Positions 43,552-51,663 of a DNA stretch of 64,000 nucleotides are shown here, in pieces (the first letter of the stretch is position 1; every line of letters begins with the position of its first letter). The notes beneath the pieces are model-generated. The model was not told the origin of the DNA and did no database searches. It worked only from the letters and a program-made list of their open reading frames with translations. The stretch covers positions 5,761,501 through 5,825,500 of the forward strand of contig NZ_CP042176.1 in NCBI RefSeq assembly GCF_005937885.2. The letters run 5' to 3'. Source of the DNA: Bradyrhizobium sp. KBS0727. Its GTDB lineage: Bacteria > Pseudomonadota > Alphaproteobacteria > Rhizobiales > Xanthobacteraceae. Both the position numbers and the translations under genes were made by a program.

Positions 43552-43771
43552 CCCTGCCCGTCGGCGAGACCGGGGTAGCAAGGGCAAGGGCGGCCGGAGT
43601 GGAGGGGGATCACCCGCCCGCAGGGACGCGCGACGCGCGCGCGTCTGCACGCGCCTGGCGCTCATGGCTTCATGAAAATTCTGCGGCGGCGCGGAAGACC
43701 GGGGAGACCACTCCGGCCGGCGACGGCTTCGGCGCTTCACCCTTGCGCGCGCGGGGGCGGAGCCCTTAGCG
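43552..43771 (-). repeat. leader repeat upstream of DUF932, copy 1
   Basis: Shares long blocks with 47093-47281 in the same orientation: CCCTGCCCGTCGGCGAGAC, GTAGCAAGGGCAAGGGCGGC, GGAGGGGGATCACCC-like and GGCGGAGCCCTTAGC. On the minus strand it is the 5' leader of the DUF932 gene and can fold: AGGGCAAGGG-type segments face CCTTGCCC segments. Confidence 0.75.
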
Positions 43772-43841
43772 ATCGTCTTGCAAACAAGCAGACCGCAGGT
43801 CTTCTCCTCTCCTTCCTGTTCCGTCGTGGGCATGAGCGCAG

Positions 43842-43869
43842 AAAAAACCCCGCCTCCAAAGAGGCGGGG
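43842..43869 (-). terminator. Rho-independent terminator of DUF736 gene
   Basis: On the minus strand CCCCGCCTC, a four-base loop and GAGGCGGGG are followed by six T. The hairpin starts about 19 bases after the DUF736 stop. Confidence 0.9.
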
Positions 43870-43887
43870 CGCGTCGATCCGGTTGGA

Positions 43888-44199
43888 TCAGTCGCCGTTG
43901 CGGCGGGACCAGATCAGCGTGAAGCTGTCGTCGCCCTCCCCCTTCACCAGCGAGGCGTAGATCGGGGCCGGGAAGCTCGGATCGTCGAGCTTGACCGAGA
44001 GATATTCGCGATCGGTCTCCCGCGCGGTCTTCTTCCAGGCGGCGCCGAACTCGGTGGCGCCGGCGATGATGCGATAGTCGGGCGCCTTGTCGTTGTCCTT
44101 CACGGTGGCGACGAACTTCGCCTTGACGTTGAGCGTGAGCGTCTTGACCGAGCCGGTGTAGCCGTTTTCCGCTGCGGTGAAGGTTCCGATGGTAGCCAT
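43888..44199 (-). CDS. DUF736-family protein
   Basis: 103 residues. Starts MATIGTFTAAENGYTGSVKTL, the hallmark of DUF736, and ends with DDSFTLIWSRRNGD. GGAG lies 8 bases before the ATG. DUF736 proteins are small beta-rich proteins encoded by almost all islands and plasmids of this type; their role is unknown. A decayed inverted copy lies head to head at 44480-44767. Confidence 0.92.
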   Translation of the reverse strand: MATIGTFTAAENGYTGSVKTLTLNVKAKFVATVKDNDKAPDYRIIAGATEFGAAWKKTARETDREYLSVKLDDPSFPAPIYASLVKGEGDDSFTLIWSRRNGD

Positions 44200-44317
44200 G
44201 GTGGTCTCCGTTCTGTTTTCGGGCCGCGACCATCGCAGCCTCGATGGCGGTCCTTGGTCCGGGGAGCGATCGGCCCGCAGCCGTCAGGCCCGCAGCGCAG
44301 CGGAGGACGGCGGTAGA

Positions 44318-44372
44318 CGGCTTTTTTGCCTCGCGAGGAATGCCGCCCCTTCGCGGCAGGGGAAAAAAGCCG
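44318..44372. repeat. inverted repeat between the two DUF736 copies
   Basis: CGGCTTTTTT at 44318-44327 and AAAAAAGCCG at 44363-44372 are exact complements and enclose a TGCCGC/GCGGCA hairpin. Followed by a T-run in both directions, it could end transcription from either side. Confidence 0.6.
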
Positions 44373-44479
44373 GCGTAGCCGTTGCGGGAAGGCGATCGAG
44401 GCGAAGCCGTCCCTCGGGCCTGATCCGTCCATTCGTGGTTGCGTTGGTGCGAGCCCATCAAAACAGAACGGCGACCACC

Positions 44480-44767
44480 ATGGGTGCCATCATCGTCGCC
44501 GCACAAGGATATGGCATCACCGGTCGCACAGAGACTTGCGCGTGTGGATCAACGAAAGGCGAAGGCGTAAGCCCAACGAACGACCGCGTATGATTTCGCA
44601 TCGCGGCGCGGCCGACCGCACCGCCTTCACCCAGGAGCGGCGGAGTCGAGCTTGCAATCTCGATGTCAGAGATGGCCGACAGGTCCGCCACGATCTACGC
44701 TTCGCCGGTCAAGGATGGGGGCGACGACAGCTTCACGCTGATCTGGTCCCGCCGCAACCGCGACTGA
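44480..44767 (+). pseudogene. decayed inverted copy of the DUF736 gene
   Basis: The start region reads MGAIIVAAQGYGITGRTET, recalling MATIGTFTAAENGYTGS, and the end reads IYASPVKDGGDDSFTLIWSRRNRD before a stop, almost identical to the intact gene's end. The parts are in different frames with a stop between them. The leader (AAACAGAACGG.GACCACCATGG) and the sequence after the stop (TGATCCAACCGGATCGA) are also duplicated, so a whole transcription unit was copied and inverted. Confidence 0.8.
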
Positions 44768-44915
44768 TCCAACCGGATCGATGCGACGCGCCGTCCTTCG
44801 GGGCGGGTTCACGGGCGCTGACCACAACGCGCCCTGTCCCATCGGTTTCAAGCGAAAAAGCGTCTCGCTTTCTTTGAAAAATGCACCCGATCGAGAGTGT
44901 GAATATCATGAGGTT

Positions 44916-44941
44916 GGCCGCGCGCCTGAAGGCGCGCGGCC
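44916..44941. other. GC-rich hairpin near end of ParB-like gene
   Basis: GGCCGCGCGCC and GGCGCGCGGCC form a perfect 11-bp stem with loop TGAA, 60 bases past the ParB-like stop codon. AAAAATTT follows on the plus strand. Confidence 0.5.
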
Positions 44942-45001
44942 AAAAATTTCGACAGTCGCACGACAAGCCGGAACCGCGTGAGCGGTCCCGGCCATGCCCG
45001 C

Positions 45002-47032
45002 TTACTCGGCGGCGACAGAGTACGTGTCAGGGCTCGTCTCTGTGACGGCATCTGACTGCTGTGGTTCGGCAGGCTCTTGGACGGCTCGCGATGTCCGCAT
45101 CAGCACGGGCAGCCAATCCGTCGCAGCCAGCAGTTGCTCGGCGGCTTCCGCCATGTCCGGCTTCTTCATGTCCGCCATACGGTCGGCCGCTTCGTGACTT
45201 ACGCTTTCCCGCACTGCCTCCAGGATACGCGCCTTGGTAATGCGCCCGAAATAGCTCCGCACGGTCGGCCGCCAGTAGCCGGTCATGTCGAGCGAGACGG
45301 CTTCCGCCAATTGGTTGGCTGTCGCCAGGGTTCGTGGTTTCCGCTCCCAAGGCAACTTGACCGCGTTGACCGTCAGCGCGACGCAATGCGCCAGCAACGC
45401 CAACCGGCTGTCGTGATCAAGTTCGGACACGAACGTCCACAGGCTGGTCACGTCACGGGGCATTTGCCTTGCCCAATTGGCATGACGATCCGCCCACGCC
45501 TTGCCAGCCGGGGTATCCTCGATCCCATCCGCATGCGACGCCAGCGCCATGTTGACCGGATGAATGCCGACCACGTGCGCTTCCGCCCCGAGATAGTAGA
45601 TTTGCGCGGCGAGTGCATGGGTGATGGTAACGACGGCGACTTCCGGCTGTTCGCTCAGATTGAGCCGCAGCCCCAAAGTGCGATGGGCGGTGAGGTCACG
45701 AACAAGGATGTCCGACAACGGACTGTCGTTTTCTTCCTCGTCCGCGGAACTCTGATCCGCCTCCCCGTCCCCATCCTCCGCCGACCGGCCGTCACCACGC
45801 TCGTGGTCGGCGCTCTCCGAAGCAACGCCCGCCTGCTCGGTTTCGGGTTGGGGTTTTTCATCCTCGGTTCGGATGAATCCGCGTTCAATCCGCACGGTGC
45901 CGTCATGGTTGAGGATGACGAAAGCCCCGCCGCGGGCGATGTAGTCAGGGTCATAGGCCTGCCGCTTGGCTTCCAACCGCTCGATCTCGGCCTCAAGTTC
46001 GCCAAACCGCGCGTCCGCGTCGTCAGGAAGTTCCTCGGCCGTCTCGTGCTGTTCGGTCAGGCTGTTGAATTCGGCCTGCGCGGCATCAAGGGCGGCCTGA
46101 TCTTCCGCCGAAAGCTCCACCGGATGGGGGTACGTCCGGCGCAGACCATGGGCGTGCGGAAAGTCGAGATGGGCTTGGGTCCATTTCCAACCTTCGGCCT
46201 CCCGCAGGGCATCTGCCGCGCGCCCGAGCTTTCCGGTCACCAACAGATCGAGCAGCGCCACGTCCTCGAAATAGCCGCCGCGATCCTCCGTAAAGAGGTC
46301 GCGCAGGATCGCGCCGCCCGCGTCCGTGTAGGCCTCCGTACCGACAAAGATCGCCCGGCGATCCGTTGCGGCCACATGCGTCTCCGTTAACAGCCGGCGG
46401 ATGGTGCTGGCATCGCGGTTATACGACAATCGCTCGTACACCGCTTCCTGCCGGGCATGATCCTCCGCAATGGCGAAGGCCATCAACTGGTCCAGCGCCA
46501 GACCGCCGTCGCGGTAGATTTGCATCAGCTTGGGTGAGACCGCGCCCAAGCGCAGGCGCTGCCGCACCACATGCGGCGTCACGCCAAACCGGGCGGCGAT
46601 TTCTTCCGCGCCGAACCCGCGTTCGTCGGCGAGCTTCGTGAACGCCTCGAACTGGTCGGCGGGATGCATGTTCTCGCGCGTGACGTTTTCATCGAGGCTG
46701 ATTTCGAAGGCGTCGTTCACCGTGTCGATGACGCAGCGGATCGGTTCGGTCTTCTTGATCTCCTTGCGCTTGACGCGCAGAAGCTGCGCCAGCCTGCGGC
46801 CTTCGCCGATGCTGACGAAATAGAACCCGGTGGCCGCGCCATCCGACAGTTCCGGCTCGACGACAAGGTTTTGCAGGATGCCTTTGGCGGCGATGCTGGC
46901 TGCATAGGCCTCGATCGACGCCTCGCTGTGCGGGGTCTTGCGGGCGTTCTTCGGCGACTTCTTGAGCTTGTTGAGCGGAATGAAACGCTCAGTTCCGCTG
47001 GCCGTGGCGATTTCGACATTCTTGACAGACAT
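45002..47032 (-). CDS. ParB-like nuclease/partition-domain protein
   Basis: 676 residues from ATG 47032 with AAGGAG 8 bases upstream. The N-terminal ParB/Spo0J domain is clear: IPLNKLKKSPKNARKTPHSEASIEAYAASIAAKGILQNLVVEPEL, then RRLAQLLRVKRKEIKK, DENVTRENMHPADQFEAF and the helix-turn-helix GFGAEEIAARFGVTPHVVRQRLRLG. An acidic, disordered stretch near 385-440 precedes a helical C-terminal region. This long form, without a ParA partner nearby, is typical of such islands; it may aid maintenance or regulate transfer. The leader repeat copy 2 is directly upstream. Confidence 0.92.
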   Translation of the reverse strand: MSVKNVEIATASGTERFIPLNKLKKSPKNARKTPHSEASIEAYAASIAAKGILQNLVVEPELSDGAATGFYFVSIGEGRRLAQLLRVKRKEIKKTEPIRCVIDTVNDAFEISLDENVTRENMHPADQFEAFTKLADERGFGAEEIAARFGVTPHVVRQRLRLGAVSPKLMQIYRDGGLALDQLMAFAIAEDHARQEAVYERLSYNRDASTIRRLLTETHVAATDRRAIFVGTEAYTDAGGAILRDLFTEDRGGYFEDVALLDLLVTGKLGRAADALREAEGWKWTQAHLDFPHAHGLRRTYPHPVELSAEDQAALDAAQAEFNSLTEQHETAEELPDDADARFGELEAEIERLEAKRQAYDPDYIARGGAFVILNHDGTVRIERGFIRTEDEKPQPETEQAGVASESADHERGDGRSAEDGDGEADQSSADEEENDSPLSDILVRDLTAHRTLGLRLNLSEQPEVAVVTITHALAAQIYYLGAEAHVVGIHPVNMALASHADGIEDTPAGKAWADRHANWARQMPRDVTSLWTFVSELDHDSRLALLAHCVALTVNAVKLPWERKPRTLATANQLAEAVSLDMTGYWRPTVRSYFGRITKARILEAVRESVSHEAADRMADMKKPDMAEAAEQLLAATDWLPVLMRTSRAVQEPAEPQQSDAVTETSPDTYSVAAE

Positions 47033-47092
47033 GATCAATCTCCTTTTAGGGCGTGGGTGCAGAGCGCACCTCGCGCCTGCACCCCTGCCCGT

Positions 47093-47281
47093 CGGCGAGA
47101 CCCGGGTAGCAAGGGCAAGGGCGGCCGGGACGGAGGGGGATCACCCGGCCTGCACAAGCGGATTCCGATGGTGGAAGCTGTCCGGTCTTTACCTCCGCGC
47201 GGAAGGTCGGGGAGACCGCCCCGGCCGGTCCCGGATCTTCCGGGACTTCACCCTTGCCCGCGCGAGGGCGGAGCCCTTAGC
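47093..47281 (-). repeat. leader repeat upstream of ParB-like gene, copy 2
   Basis: Second copy of the 43552-43771 leader, in the same orientation and at a similar distance from the downstream start codon. Conserved blocks at both ends, more variable centre. The region up to 47541 carries no supported gene. Confidence 0.75.
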
Positions 47282-47541
47282 TCCCAAACAGAAAGAGGGC
47301 GTCTGCGCCGCAGCGAAGCGGAGGCCAGTCGGCAGTCGCGAGACCGGTTAAGAAGGCACCCGAACGAAGGGCAGTGATAGCGACGCCGGCATGAAATGAC
47401 GGCGGGACCGAGGGCGAGTGCCTCCGGCGAGCGACACGTTATCGCGCGAGGGATCGAAGCCGAAGGCCGAGACGCAGCTTTGCGGCTCGGTTCACGAGAG
47501 CCCGGCCCGCACGCGAAGCGCCCTGCGGGTGGCGCCCCAAA

Positions 47542-48078
47542 CTACGACAGGAGCTCCAGAACCCTCTGTTTCAGGATCGGATCATCCAGGCACACCGCCC
47601 ATTCCAACAAAGTCTGTCGGACCGTCGTGGCCAGCACGCCGTGAAGTGCCAGGCGGTCCAGAACAAGCGACCGGTCGGTTTCAACCCGCGCCACAGTGAG
47701 GTCGGCGAACACCCGCACATCATAACCAAGCCTGACCCCTTCCAGGGCCGCGATGAAAACCTCTTCCTCGAGCCAGGCGCCGCCTAGAAAAATAACGCCA
47801 ACATTTGATGCCGCGAGCGACGCCGTACACTCGTGGTCGCGCCACAAGGAAAGGCCGTCGATACTTACCGCTACGATCGAATGAGCGCCCCCATCCGAAA
47901 TTTGATTTGGTTCATATTCGCCGACGGCAAGCTGAGTGACGCCGAAGGCATCACGACATACCGGAAGCAAAGCCAGGCTCGCGCGGCGACGCGCAGCGAA
48001 CTGGGCCGGCATAGTGGCCTCTTCGCCGCGCGTCAGATTGATCAGAACAACTCGACTATGCCGCGGGTCTGCTAGCAT
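47542..48078 (-). CDS. degenerate isochorismatase-like hydrolase
   Basis: 178 residues on the cysteine-hydrolase (isochorismatase) fold: RHSRVVLINLTRGE on the first strand, SDGGAHSIVAVSIDGLSLWRDHE, VGVIFLGGAWLEEEVFIAALEGVRLGYDVRVFADLT, then a helical end. The usual catalytic Asp (IDMQ-like) is INLT here, and the region where the nucleophilic Cys belongs reads GGAWLEEEVFIA, so the triad appears lost. It starts 54 bases after luxI on the same strand and is probably co-transcribed and quorum-regulated. It could bind a ligand or partner rather than act as an enzyme. Confidence 0.6.
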   Translation of the reverse strand: MLADPRHSRVVLINLTRGEEATMPAQFAARRRASLALLPVCRDAFGVTQLAVGEYEPNQISDGGAHSIVAVSIDGLSLWRDHECTASLAASNVGVIFLGGAWLEEEVFIAALEGVRLGYDVRVFADLTVARVETDRSLVLDRLALHGVLATTVRQTLLEWAVCLDDPILKQRVLELLS

Positions 48079-48132
48079 TGGCGCACACTGAAATGACGAG
48101 TCGCTCTCAACAACGCCGGCACATCGCGATCT

Positions 48133-48771
48133 TCACGCCGCCGTCCTGAACGAGTTCGGCGCAACGAGCACCGGACCCGTGACGTCGGCATTTTGATACA
48201 TCTTCTCAAGCGATTCATCGCAGGCATGCAGAAACCCGGCAAGAGCCATGGTTTTACCGATCTGATGGGGAGCAGCGATGCGTTCAAGCGGCCAGCCAGC
48301 GCGTCGGAGAATGCGCTCCATCCGCGTATCCGTGACAGTGACGATGCCGTCGGCGTCCACAGCACGCAACGCCTCGATCATGGCGGCAAACAAAATGAAC
48401 GTTGCGCGGTTGAGACCGTTACCTGCGAGTTCGGCTGCAAGCTTGGTATCCACACAAAACCGTGAGCTTTCGAGGATTCTTTCGCTGCGCGGTGCGGCCT
48501 GGCCACCGAGCAGAACCGGAAAGGTGTCGGCAAGCATCGTCGGCCCGGTAGTCGGGAGCAGCCGAACACATCCAACAACCTCACTCGCACCAGACACGAC
48601 CAGAAGATAAGTGGGATTCAGCGCGTCATAGATATCGAGCTCCAGTTCGCCGGAAACTGATACGGACCAATCGAGCCGCTCCTTGAAGACGCGACGGCGC
48701 AGCCGGTACATCGCAGAAAGCAAATCAATGTGCTGCGCAAATTGCCGACTATTCAGCGCGGTGACATGCAT
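48133..48771 (-). CDS. traI: LuxI-type acyl-homoserine lactone synthase (TraI-like)
   Basis: 212 residues from ATG 48771, with GGAGGG 4 bases upstream. Family residues are in place: MYRLRRRVFKERLDW (Arg, Phe, Trp), GELELDIYD (acidic pair), GCVRLLPTTGPTMLADTF (Arg plus turn) and ESSRFCVD. It makes an acyl-HSL from SAM and acyl-ACP. In rhizobial conjugative elements the LuxI/LuxR pair turns on transfer at high donor density. A lux-box-like dyad lies 58 bases upstream. The gene symbol is by analogy. Confidence 0.92.
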   Translation of the reverse strand: MHVTALNSRQFAQHIDLLSAMYRLRRRVFKERLDWSVSVSGELELDIYDALNPTYLLVVSGASEVVGCVRLLPTTGPTMLADTFPVLLGGQAAPRSERILESSRFCVDTKLAAELAGNGLNRATFILFAAMIEALRAVDADGIVTVTDTRMERILRRAGWPLERIAAPHQIGKTMALAGFLHACDESLEKMYQNADVTGPVLVAPNSFRTAA

Positions 48772-48828
48772 ATTACCCTCCTTCGAAAAACAGGAAGGCA
48801 ACAAAACCAAGAAATCCCGCCACACGCG

Positions 48829-48846
48829 CCTGCTAGATTTTACAGG
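48829..48846 (-). promoter_or_regulatory. lux/tra box upstream of luxI
   Basis: An 18-bp dyad with CCTG and CAGG ends (minus strand CCTGTAAAATCTAGCAGG) matches the classical lux box at about 13 of 18 positions by eye. It lies 58 bases before the luxI start, the right place for activation by LuxR-acyl-HSL. Confidence 0.65.
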
Positions 48847-48978
48847 GGGGGTGACTAGGACGCGAGAAAGACGAGCAAGATCATCTAGTTTGGAGAAACT
48901 ATCGCGGATTGCAAGTATCAGCTCCAGACGTCGGCTATCATGCCGACATCTTGAGGCTACATTCCGTGAACCGAAAGG

Positions 48979-49734
48979 TCAGGGTAGCAACCCACGGCGC
49001 ATCGCCTCTGCCACACATTGTGCGATCGATGATGCGTTAAGTTTCTGGCGCGCTCTCTCAAGATGGAAAACGACAGTTCGCGGCGCTATTCCCACGAGAA
49101 TCGAAACATCGGCTATAGTCTTTCCACGGGCAGTCCAAGCCAAGCATTGCCGTTCACGTTGAGTTAAGACGATTTTTGCGCCCGACGGGCCAACACTCGT
49201 TCCGAGCCTGGTGGTCACGTGTGTGTGGAAGTATAACCCAACAAGCCGAAGGACATCCCTGGACTCCGTCATTAGACGTTCGGTCGGTTCAATCAGCTCA
49301 TCTGTGGCAAGCGTGAATGCAGCCATCCGGCCGAAACCACCTCTGATCGGGACCGTGATACCGGATTTTATGCCAAACGTGGTTGCTTCCTCAAAGAATT
49401 TACGTTGCTCCCGAGTCCCCGCGTGTACTGACGACCCTCCACCCCAACTGAACAGGTCATGCTCGCGGCTTGCCCTGCGAACGACTGGGTCGAGCCGTTG
49501 ATAGCCGAGATCAAAGTATCGACCGGTCCAGGATTTCGGATATGAGGAAATCAGAGTCGGCGTGTCGTCAGTCAAGCGCAAGTACGCGAACCGTTGAAAG
49601 CCGAGTTTCTGTGCTACGCGTGTCGCAACTCGCTCAAAAGCGATTTCGTCATCCGCCGTCTGTATTGCATCAATGAATTCCTGGAAGGAACGCTCGATCG
49701 GTTTCATGTATCTGCTGTCACTCAATAGCGACAT
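48979..49734 (-). CDS. traR: LuxR-type acyl-HSL-responsive regulator (TraR-like)
   Basis: About 251 residues from ATG 49734; longer frames run into the diverged repeat. The autoinducer domain shows the usual Trp, Tyr, Asp and Trp (YPKSWTGRYFDLGYQRLDPVVRR...LFSW). The C-terminal GerE helix-turn-helix is LTQRERQCLAWTARGKTIADVSILVGIAPRTVVFHLERARQKL. Same strand and just upstream of luxI, with the lux box between them, giving a positive feedback loop. The symbol is by analogy with rhizobial conjugation regulators. Confidence 0.9.
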   Translation of the reverse strand: MSLLSDSRYMKPIERSFQEFIDAIQTADDEIAFERVATRVAQKLGFQRFAYLRLTDDTPTLISSYPKSWTGRYFDLGYQRLDPVVRRASREHDLFSWGGGSSVHAGTREQRKFFEEATTFGIKSGITVPIRGGFGRMAAFTLATDELIEPTERLMTESRDVLRLVGLYFHTHVTTRLGTSVGPSGAKIVLTQRERQCLAWTARGKTIADVSILVGIAPRTVVFHLERARQKLNASSIAQCVAEAMRRGLLP

Positions 49735-49800
49735 GGTCTCACCGAGCCGCCGATATCGGTGTTGGTCTTCTGCCGTCCGTGAAGAATGATCATCAGTTGA

Positions 49801-50153
49801 TGTCGTGCCGTAGCGCTCCCGTTGAACCATCACTGGCATTCGTGGGCAACCGCTTCACTGGCAGGACAATTCAGGCGCCTTCCCCAAAAATGTCTTTCGT
49901 TGCCCGCCATCTCAATCTTGCCGACTCGGACGTCCGGCTTTTAGGTGGCGGTAGGTAGGGCAGGCTTTTCAATGAGTGTAGCCGGAGGCGCAAACCAAAA
50001 ATCGTGCATCGACGAATAGATTTTATGATGAGACTCGTACGGAACGAATAACCTTTACCGCTTCACCTCAGGTTTTGTTTAGGCTCGCGCCATCTTTCGT
50101 GCGGCACTTTTTCAGCATTGCTGATATCTCCGGATAAGCCGCACAGCGGCTCG
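49801..50153. repeat. diverged direct repeat, left copy (with fragment of 2Fe-2S subunit gene)
   Basis: Recognisable blocks recur at 60484-60975 in the same orientation: TAGCGCTCCCGTTG, CAT(C)ACTGGCATTCG, CGCC(T/C)CCCCAAAAATG, CGGACGTCCGGCTTTTAGG and GCGCCATCTTTCGTGC. The right copy has about 150 extra bases. No gene is supported in 49840-50177 apart from the fragment at its end. Confidence 0.7.
50079..50153 (-). pseudogene. C-terminal fragment of a (2Fe-2S) molybdenum-hydroxylase subunit gene
   Basis: The 75 bases match the last 25 codons of the intact gene at 60900-61379 (intact end CRCAAYPEIISAVKSAARKMARS). Small indels shift the frame. The same downstream sequence follows in both, so this is a relic of a duplicated locus. 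Confidence 0.65.
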
Positions 50154-50177
50154 TCCCCCGGGAATTCTTCGCGGGAT

Positions 50178-51272
50178 CTATGAAGTTGCAGCTGCATTGT
50201 TCGATACGGACACTTTGTCCGAAGGATCGTCCATGTTTGCGGGTCCAATCGGCACCAAGGGACTTTCGTTCGGTGCGATCACCAAAGCCGCTTCGACACG
50301 ATTGCGGCCGCCTTGTTTTGCACGATAGAGGGCCGCATCAGCTGACTGAAGCAGACTTTGCGGCAGTTTGATACTGCCGCCCAAACGAGCAAATGCCGTT
50401 GAGACGCCCGCGCTCACGGTAACCCAACCACGATCACCCGAATTGCCTGCGCGCGGCAACCGGAGTGCCTCGACAGCAGCCCGCACGCGCTCGGCTATCA
50501 TCAGTGCGGCCGCCGCGTCAGTATCAGCAAGTATCATGGCGAACTCTTCGCCGCCGTATCGAGCTGCCAAATCGCTGGGGCGTCGCGCGGTCTTGATTAA
50601 GACCTCAGCTACGGCGCAAAGACAACCATCGCCGGCTTGATGGCCGTAGCAATCATTGTACTGCTTAAAATGGTCCAGATCGAGCATCACAAGTGACATC
50701 TCTATGCCGTTCCGGAGTGTATGGTGCCACTCTCGATCCAGCGCTTCATCGAAGGCGCGCCGATTTGCCAGACCCGTCAAGCCGTCCGTGAGAGCCATCG
50801 CCGAGAGCTTTTTCTCCAGGAGTTTTCGCTCGGTGACGTCCCGCATCGTAATCACGATTTCATTAGCTTGATCCGTCGCCGGGTCGCGGACAATCCCACC
50901 GTTGCCTTCCACCCAGAGAATGCTACCATCTTTCTTTCGAGCACGAAATTCCAGTCGGCCACTATTCTCCTCTGAGGAGAATGCTTGGACGACAGCGGCC
51001 ATGACGATCGGCAGATCCTCCTCTAAGACGAGAACAGTCGGAGAACGACCGATCAGTTCTTCCGGTGCCCAGCCGAGTACTCTCAACGAAGAGGGAGAAA
51101 CGTAGTTAGCCAATCGATCGCGGCCCATGCGAACAATTACATCGCTGCTCGCTTCGGCCAACACCCGAAAGTCGGCCTCTTCCAACTTTGTCACTGGCGC
51201 ACTGCCGAAATAGGATGCTTGTGCCACGAACGAGCGGCGCAGGTTTCGAAGAATGGAAGGTAGCCTTTTCAT
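50178..51272 (-). CDS. PAS-GGDEF diguanylate cyclase
   Basis: 364 residues from ATG 51272. A PAS sensor domain at about 35-150 (LAEASSDVIVRMGRDRLANYVSPSSLRVLGWAPEELIG, then WVEGNGGIVRDP...ITMRDVTERK) is followed by a GGDEF domain with LTDGLTGLANRRAFDEAL, MLDLDHFKQYND and the active-site RYGGEEF. It should make cyclic di-GMP. No membrane segment, so the input is cytoplasmic. It diverges from the IclR side across a palindromic spacer. Confidence 0.92.
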   Translation of the reverse strand: MKRLPSILRNLRRSFVAQASYFGSAPVTKLEEADFRVLAEASSDVIVRMGRDRLANYVSPSSLRVLGWAPEELIGRSPTVLVLEEDLPIVMAAVVQAFSSEENSGRLEFRARKKDGSILWVEGNGGIVRDPATDQANEIVITMRDVTERKLLEKKLSAMALTDGLTGLANRRAFDEALDREWHHTLRNGIEMSLVMLDLDHFKQYNDCYGHQAGDGCLCAVAEVLIKTARRPSDLAARYGGEEFAMILADTDAAAALMIAERVRAAVEALRLPRAGNSGDRGWVTVSAGVSTAFARLGGSIKLPQSLLQSADAALYRAKQGGRNRVEAALVIAPNESPLVPIGPANMDDPSDKVSVSNNAAATS

Positions 51273-51321
51273 CGCCAAGCCTCGGAGGCACGTAGGGAGA
51301 ATCCTCTAAATGATCATCAAA

Positions 51322-51343
51322 TTAAACGACCACCATCGTTTAA
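51322..51343. promoter_or_regulatory. palindrome upstream of the GGDEF gene
   Basis: TTAAACGA and TCGTTTAA are perfect complements around a 6-base spacer, 50 bases before the GGDEF start and close to a TTGACA hexamer at 51351. Operator of an unknown regulator; the IclR protein next door is one candidate. The rest of 51344-51663 shows no supported gene. Confidence 0.5.
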
Positions 51344-51663
51344 CTTGTGTTTGACAATCAATCGAACCGCCCCTTTTTCGGGATCGTAGTGTAGGTGAAG
51401 TTTAGATTTCCTTCCCCCTGGAATTTTGTTAATCACAAATTTGGAGCGCGCGCTGAGGCAGGTTGCGGCCGATGCCTGAGTTCTGCCTGGCGACCGCCCA
51501 ACGAAACGACGCGACTCACATGCGATTTCCATGAAAGCGGGACGATCCGTGGCTCTGGGCTTGGTTCTGTTGAAGCTCTGAGATGCCAAAGCCGAGGCAT
51601 TGAACAATGGATCGCCGACCATCCGATCTGCTCTCCTACCGTTAGAAAAGTTCAAACACTCCC

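Noticed and set aside
47093..47281. CRISPR array at the GC-rich repeats
   Set aside because: Only two long copies 3.5 kb apart, with no short regularly spaced repeats and no cas genes.
51317..51655. 112-codon minus-strand frame upstream of iclR
   Set aside because: No ribosome site or family match and it spans the operator palindrome and promoter-like sequence.
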